The translations under genes were made by a program, and so were the position numbers. Of a stretch of DNA of 17,746 bases, positions 13,984 through 17,746 are shown one piece after another (positions within the stretch are counted from its first letter, which is position 1; every line of letters starts with the position of its first letter). The stretch comes from Candidatus Saccharimonadales bacterium (GTDB lineage: Bacteria > Patescibacteriota > Saccharimonadia > Saccharimonadales > Saccharimonadaceae): the NCBI GenBank assembly GCA_030145955.1, contig JASLCR010000051.1, positions 1-17,746 of the forward strand, written 5' to 3'. Below the pieces are notes generated by a model that was not told the origin of the DNA, did not search any database, and saw only the letters and a list, made by a program, of their open reading frames with translations.

Positions 13984-15533
13984 TGAGAGATGCCATCACT
14001 CCCATTTTTGACGCGGCACTACGGCGCCGGAATGTTTTCCTCATTTCAATGCTTTTAGCAGCCTTATTTGTTTATCCAATTCTACTTGCAAACGTCTATT
14101 TTGCCGATGATTATTCACGACATAGTGGAGGCTTTTACTCATGGTCTATCCTTGGCAGACCACTTGGCGAATTATTAATGCGTTTTATTACCCTATTTGG
14201 CTCCCACATCAATGATATCGGACAACTCGGACAGCTACTTTGCATCCCAGTCTTTGCTGCAACGCTATACGTTATCGTTACAAAGTTTTACTCCCACACC
14301 ACACTACGACATATAGTTATATGGTCACCGATTATCCTCAATCCTTATCTTCTGGCGAACCTTTCGTATCGTTACGATTCGCTCTTTATGATTCTCGGAT
14401 ACTGTTTTGCGGTTATCGGTGCATCTATCGCACCTGTATCGTCATCCGGCATCATCAAAAGCTTCCTCTTTTTACTCGCCTCGCTATTTTTATATCAGCC
14501 AATGGCTGTAGTATTCCTCATCGTTGCTATCCTCCGTTATGTCGCCCAATTTACTAATCGCCACGTTGTTGCAACTAGTATCGCTCAGCTCTTGTGTCAG
14601 TTTTTTTGTTTCATCATTGCTCTTGTAAGTTATTACTTTTCTCTCAGCCTCCTCCACCTTACACAGACGCCATCTGCTGCTCGCGGCAATATCGTATCGT
14701 TTTCATCCGAAGGCATCCAGACAGTCCTGCGACATTACAAGGAATCTCTTCTGTATTCTGGTGAGTTTTTTCATAGTCACCTCACATGGTTCTTCGTACC
14801 AGCAACCTTGCTAGCTATGTGTGGTGCAGTTACTGTCATCTATCGCATTTTACGTCAACACAAAACAACGCGTATCACTCGCTGGCTCAAGGTAATTATT
14901 TTCATCCTCAGCCCTTTAATACTTGCAGCCTCTCTGCTTGGAGCTCAGGCAATCCTACAAACTCCCATTATTGAATGGCGAACGATGCCGACATTTGGAC
15001 TAATGTTTATCTTTATACTTCTTCTTGGCGGAGTAGTTGTTGAATCAACAAAGCTTTGGCGGAAAATAACCATCTATCTCCTAGCGCTCATTCCGGCCTC
15101 TATCTTATCGTTCTCGTTCATCTATGGAGCAATGCTAACAAGTTATTCGCACTACAGCGAATCAGTGACCATGCAGGCGGTTACTTTATTGACCGATAAG
15201 CAAATGAGTAGCGGCATCATCAATATGGATGGGCATGTTGGCGTGCCAGCATCATATAATGTCACAGCTAGGAACATCCCGGCCCTCACACAACAGATTC
15301 CTTATGGCAACGACTGGATTCAACGATATATCGCAAGAGAGCTCCAGCTGCCGGTCATCACCAATATGAGTCATAGTCAAGCCCATTGGCAGTCGATAGT
15401 GTGCACGCCAAAGATCAAACCCGACTATCAAACAACCTGGTTTGACGTATATAACCTATCATCAGTCACAAAACATGAAGAAGTGCTTGTATGGTTCACT
15501 AATAGCTCAACAGACCCACTCTGCCATGGGTGA
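13983..15533 (+). CDS. GtrII-like membrane glucosyltransferase (PF14264-type)
   Basis: This polytopic protein of 516 residues has about ten hydrophobic helices. The N-terminal pattern is that of the Glucos_trans_II family: NVYFADDYSRHSGG with Asp42-Asp43 after the first helix, then WSILGRPLGELLM (Arg59), and later NPYLLANLSYRYDS. In Shigella phages GtrII-type enzymes move glucose from undecaprenyl-phosphate-glucose onto O-antigen outside the membrane. Here the donor and acceptor are unknown. The C-terminal hundred or so residues are soluble and contain several aromatic and histidine residues. It overlaps ugd by one base and is followed 15 bases later by the GT2 gene that could provide its lipid-linked donor. 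Confidence 0.82.
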   Translation: MRDAITPIFDAALRRRNVFLISMLLAALFVYPILLANVYFADDYSRHSGGFYSWSILGRPLGELLMRFITLFGSHINDIGQLGQLLCIPVFAATLYVIVTKFYSHTTLRHIVIWSPIILNPYLLANLSYRYDSLFMILGYCFAVIGASIAPVSSSGIIKSFLFLLASLFLYQPMAVVFLIVAILRYVAQFTNRHVVATSIAQLLCQFFCFIIALVSYYFSLSLLHLTQTPSAARGNIVSFSSEGIQTVLRHYKESLLYSGEFFHSHLTWFFVPATLLAMCGAVTVIYRILRQHKTTRITRWLKVIIFILSPLILAASLLGAQAILQTPIIEWRTMPTFGLMFIFILLLGGVVVESTKLWRKITIYLLALIPASILSFSFIYGAMLTSYSHYSESVTMQAVTLLTDKQMSSGIINMDGHVGVPASYNVTARNIPALTQQIPYGNDWIQRYIARELQLPVITNMSHSQAHWQSIVCTPKIKPDYQTTWFDVYNLSSVTKHEEVLVWFTNSSTDPLCHG

Positions 15534-15542
15534 TGCTATACT
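15534..15542 (+). promoter_or_regulatory. Extended -10 in front of the GT2 gene, leaderless arrangement
   Basis: TG-C-TATACT (TG at 15534-15535, hexamer at 15537-15542) ends 6 bases before ATG 15549 and starts right after the preceding stop codon. The start site would fall on the ATG. This gives the GT2-flippase pair a promoter of its own inside the operon. Confidence 0.5.
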
Positions 15543-15548
15543 AGTTAT

Positions 15549-16490
15549 ATGAAAGTTTTTATTCAGATTCCATGCCTTAATGAGGAGAAAACCCTTCCAC
15601 TTGTCTTTAAGACAATGCCAAAATCCCTACCGGGTGTTGACGAAGTCGAATGGCTCGTTATTGATGACGGCTCAAGTGATAAGACCGTTGAAGTTGCCAA
15701 AAAACTTGGCGTTAAGCACTTTGTGCGCCATCGTCGCAATATGGGGCTCGCTCGCAGTTTCCGCGATGGGGTAGATTATGCCCTCAAGCATGGCGCAGAT
15801 ATCGTCGTGAACACAGATGGCGACAACCAGTATCCTCAGGACCGTATCAAGGATCTTGTTAAGCCAATTGTCGACGGAAATGCCGATATTGTCATTGGCG
15901 ATCGACAGACTGCTAAAATTGCTCACTTTTCTGGATTTAAAAAATTAATGCAACGGTTTGGTAGCTGGGTTGTCAATCAAGCGGGCGGCACAAACTTGCC
16001 TGATGCTGCAAGCGGTTTTAGAGCCTATTCGAAAAATGCGCTCATTAAAATTAATGTCGTTACTGAATTTAGCTACTGTATGGAGACCATCATCCAGGCT
16101 GGCCATAAGCGCCTTAAGATCGAAAGTGTTCCTGTCGAGACAAACGAAAAAACCCGTGAGTCGAGGTTATTCAAAAACATTTGGCAGCATATGTTCAAGT
16201 CTGGTGCAGCTATTGTACGCAGCTACTTGATGTTTCGACCATATGTATTATTCGTGAGTCTTGGCGTCATCTTGTTTATCGCAAGTGCGGTTCCATTTAT
16301 TCGATTTATTATTTTTGCACTCGAAGGGCAAACACGCGGGCACTTACAATCTCTGATTTTTGGTAGCGCAATGCTTGTAGGTTCACTCTTATCGTTCGCT
16401 CTTGTTGTGATTGCGGATCTACTAAGAATCAATCGCATCTTACTTGAGGATCAGCTCGAACGTATTAAAGAGGCGCAGTACAAAAAGTAA
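15549..16490 (+). CDS. GT2 polyprenyl-phosphate sugar transferase with two C-terminal helices
   Basis: This membrane-bound GT-A enzyme would transfer a sugar from a nucleotide sugar to undecaprenyl phosphate on the inner face, like DPM1 or GtrB. The 313 residues show IPCLNEEKTL (7-16), IDDGSSD with Asp39-Asp40, RRNMGLARSFRDGV (62-75) and the metal-binding NTDGDNQY with Asp90-x-Asp92. DAASGFRAY (152-160) is typical of DPM1-like enzymes. Two hydrophobic helices follow at about 231-257 and 266-293, the two-helix tail seen in GtrB/ArnC-like proteins. The ending is lysine-rich. The stop overlaps the flippase-like gene by one base (TAATG). The sugar is probably glucose if it feeds the GtrII-like enzyme; that is an inference. 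Confidence 0.9.
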   Translation: MKVFIQIPCLNEEKTLPLVFKTMPKSLPGVDEVEWLVIDDGSSDKTVEVAKKLGVKHFVRHRRNMGLARSFRDGVDYALKHGADIVVNTDGDNQYPQDRIKDLVKPIVDGNADIVIGDRQTAKIAHFSGFKKLMQRFGSWVVNQAGGTNLPDAASGFRAYSKNALIKINVVTEFSYCMETIIQAGHKRLKIESVPVETNEKTRESRLFKNIWQHMFKSGAAIVRSYLMFRPYVLFVSLGVILFIASAVPFIRFIIFALEGQTRGHLQSLIFGSAMLVGSLLSFALVVIADLLRINRILLEDQLERIKEAQYKK

Positions 16491-17410
16491 TGTTTCGGCT
16501 ACTACGCTCAGCGTACTTTCGCCTCCTACTTGTTGTAACTGTTATCATCGCTACCTTTGCTATATTCGCCTGGTATCTTGCAACTTACCCAAAGACTATC
16601 GATACACTTCTCAACCTTAGTCCATGGCTACTTGTACTGCTGACAATAGCGTACTCCCTTACTATTGTTGCCAATGCATTAATCCTTCATTTTTCACTTT
16701 CCTACGTAAAACGCTCAACTCCTCTTAAAGATAATATTCTTCTCACAGGATACTCTTCGATTGTTAACTTCTTTGGCCCGCTACAATCTGGCCCTGGCTT
16801 CCGTGCCGCATATCTCAAGAAGAAATATGGTGTAGAAATACGTCGATTTATTGTTGCGACGCTGATATTTTATCTCTTTTTTGGCAGTATTAATTTAGCT
16901 ATTCTTATACTCGCAGCGACGGTTGAATTGCCCACCTGGCGACCACTTATTTTTGTCGGCCTGGTCGCAGGATGCCTATTACTTATTCCGCTCGTTGTTT
17001 TGATTCGCCGCACCAAATTGGGAAAGAATTTCTTTGAGAATGCGCGGCTTAACGACCGAAATTTTTGGTTAATCGGTTTTGGAGCAATCCTCCTCATTCT
17101 CACTACAGCCCTTGCGTATACTATTGAGATATCTCATGTAGCGCCTCAAACGCATCTCTGGCAAACTATCGTGTTTACGGCCGCAGCAAATTTATCACTT
17201 TTCGTCTCACTTACACCGGGCGCTATTGGCTTTCGAGAGACTTTCCTCGTAATTAGCGAACATCTTCATAAACTTTCGATCGACACAATTGCTGCCGTCA
17301 GCGTCATTGACCGAGCATTCTATGTGGTATTTTTACTTGTGATGTTTGCCTTACTGCTGTGTATTGATTCACGAATATTTACATCACTTCGCCGCAAGCG
17401 ATCGAAGTAG
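16490..17410 (+). CDS. Flippase-like integral membrane protein (LPG_synthase_TM, PF03706-type)
   Basis: This is a 306-residue protein with about seven to eight hydrophobic helices. SIVNFFGPLQSGPGFRAAYL (90-109) and SLTPGAIGFRE (240-250) are the two signature loops of the PF03706 family, which includes the membrane half of MprF and the archaeal AglD-type proteins; the former flips lysyl-phosphatidylglycerol. With a GT2 enzyme just upstream (one-base TAATG overlap), the likely role is moving or presenting a polyprenyl-phosphate sugar across the membrane, the job of GtrA in phage Gtr systems. That role is inferred from context. The last 27 bases overlap the convergent glycosyltransferase on the other strand. 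Confidence 0.85.
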   Translation: MFRLLRSAYFRLLLVVTVIIATFAIFAWYLATYPKTIDTLLNLSPWLLVLLTIAYSLTIVANALILHFSLSYVKRSTPLKDNILLTGYSSIVNFFGPLQSGPGFRAAYLKKKYGVEIRRFIVATLIFYLFFGSINLAILILAATVELPTWRPLIFVGLVAGCLLLIPLVVLIRRTKLGKNFFENARLNDRNFWLIGFGAILLILTTALAYTIEISHVAPQTHLWQTIVFTAAANLSLFVSLTPGAIGFRETFLVISEHLHKLSIDTIAAVSVIDRAFYVVFLLVMFALLLCIDSRIFTSLRRKRSK

Positions 17411-17746
17411 ATCACCCAACATTGCACTCACTATTTTATTAGAATATTTCTGATCATAGAGCATCTTCCCGCGTAGTCCTATTTCAGCCAATTCTTTCCT
17501 GTGAGTTGCAGCCCACTCAATAGCTTTACTGAGTGATTTTACGTTATTTTGTTTGACAATAAGACAATTCTGCCTATTACTGAATGTATGAGATTCTTTA
17601 TTTTCACCAATAACTATCGGTTTTTCCATATGCAAAAATTGATATGCTTTTCCAGTGATGACATATTTACCCTGCTCAGTCCCCCCAAAAGGACCCGCCA
17701 GACAAAGATCCATAGAAGCAATTGTGTGGGGTAATTCTTCGTAGTC
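17384..17746 (-). CDS. GT4-type glycosyltransferase, C-terminal fragment (partial)
   Basis: The frame is open from the right edge to TGA at 17384, so only about 120 C-terminal residues are visible. DYEELPHTIASMDLCLAGP, then GKAYQFLHMEKPIVIGEN and NCLIVKQNNVKSLSKAI match the nucleotide-binding half of GT-B enzymes: the xELPxxIAxxD turn, K-y-ylh--kPiv, and the N-L-V---d---L--ai helix. The second Glu of the EX7E motif is not obvious, because this region reads GGTEQGKYVITGKAYQF. Which sugar it uses cannot be judged. The 3' end overlaps the flippase-like gene by 27 bases. Its base composition is more A/T-rich and its codons less biased than in the rml genes, by eye. Confidence 0.75.
   Translation of the reverse strand, partial: DYEELPHTIASMDLCLAGPFGGTEQGKYVITGKAYQFLHMEKPIVIGENKESHTFSNRQNCLIVKQNNVKSLSKAIEWAATHRKELAEIGLRGKMLYDQKYSNKIVSAMLGDLLRSLAAK

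Overview
The window reads as bacterial chromosome from a small, gene-dense genome that uses the standard stop codons; TGA clearly ends several genes (for example at 5476, 12539, 15533 and 17384), so it is not a TGA=Gly lineage. Likely first-gene promoters sit directly in front of ATG codons with no Shine-Dalgarno sequence, genes overlap by 1 to 8 bases, and the protein variants look Gram-positive or actinobacterial. Together this suggests a Patescibacteria (CPR) genome, perhaps Saccharibacteria. The lineage is an inference and was not tested by any search.

Almost all of the window is a surface-glycan biosynthesis region. On the left (1-890, minus) a LexA-type winged-helix regulator without the LexA protease domain is coupled to a partial membrane-anchored protein that resembles peptidoglycan-binding VanW/YoaR-type domains. 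Divergent from it, a polyprenyl-phosphate glycosyl-1-phosphate transferase (958-2400) and a GT4 glycosyltransferase (2400-3518) form a start-stop overlapping pair. Facing them on the minus strand are a DUF6311-like membrane protein, a mannose-1-phosphate guanylyltransferase and glmS (8251 down to 3519), which supply GDP-mannose and hexosamine precursors.

The middle holds a dTDP-L-rhamnose pathway: rmlB-rmlC-rmlD head to tail with no gaps (8371-10800), then a minus-strand SAM methyltransferase (10812-11549), then rmlA (11694-12539) reading away from it. After a short remnant of a sugar epimerase/reductase-type gene (12561-12635) comes a plus-strand operon. It encodes UDP-glucose 6-dehydrogenase, a GtrII-like membrane glucosyltransferase, a GT2 polyprenyl-phosphate sugar transferase with two C-terminal membrane helices, and a PF03706-type flippase-like protein (12661-17410). 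The last three have the logic of a Gtr glycan-decoration system. A minus-strand GT4-type glycosyltransferase fragment enters from the right edge.

Two observations stand out. First, a perfect 7+4+7 dyad covers the promoter and start codon of the initiating sugar transferase, beside the LexA-like gene, and its central 11-mer recurs over the glmS promoter, suggesting a small envelope-glycan regulon. Second, at least five genes have a -10 box 6 to 9 bases before ATG, as expected for leaderless mRNAs, while internal genes and a few others carry Shine-Dalgarno sequences. No tRNA, rRNA, CRISPR array, insertion sequence or clear intrinsic terminator was seen. Outside genes the longest stretch is about 145 bases.
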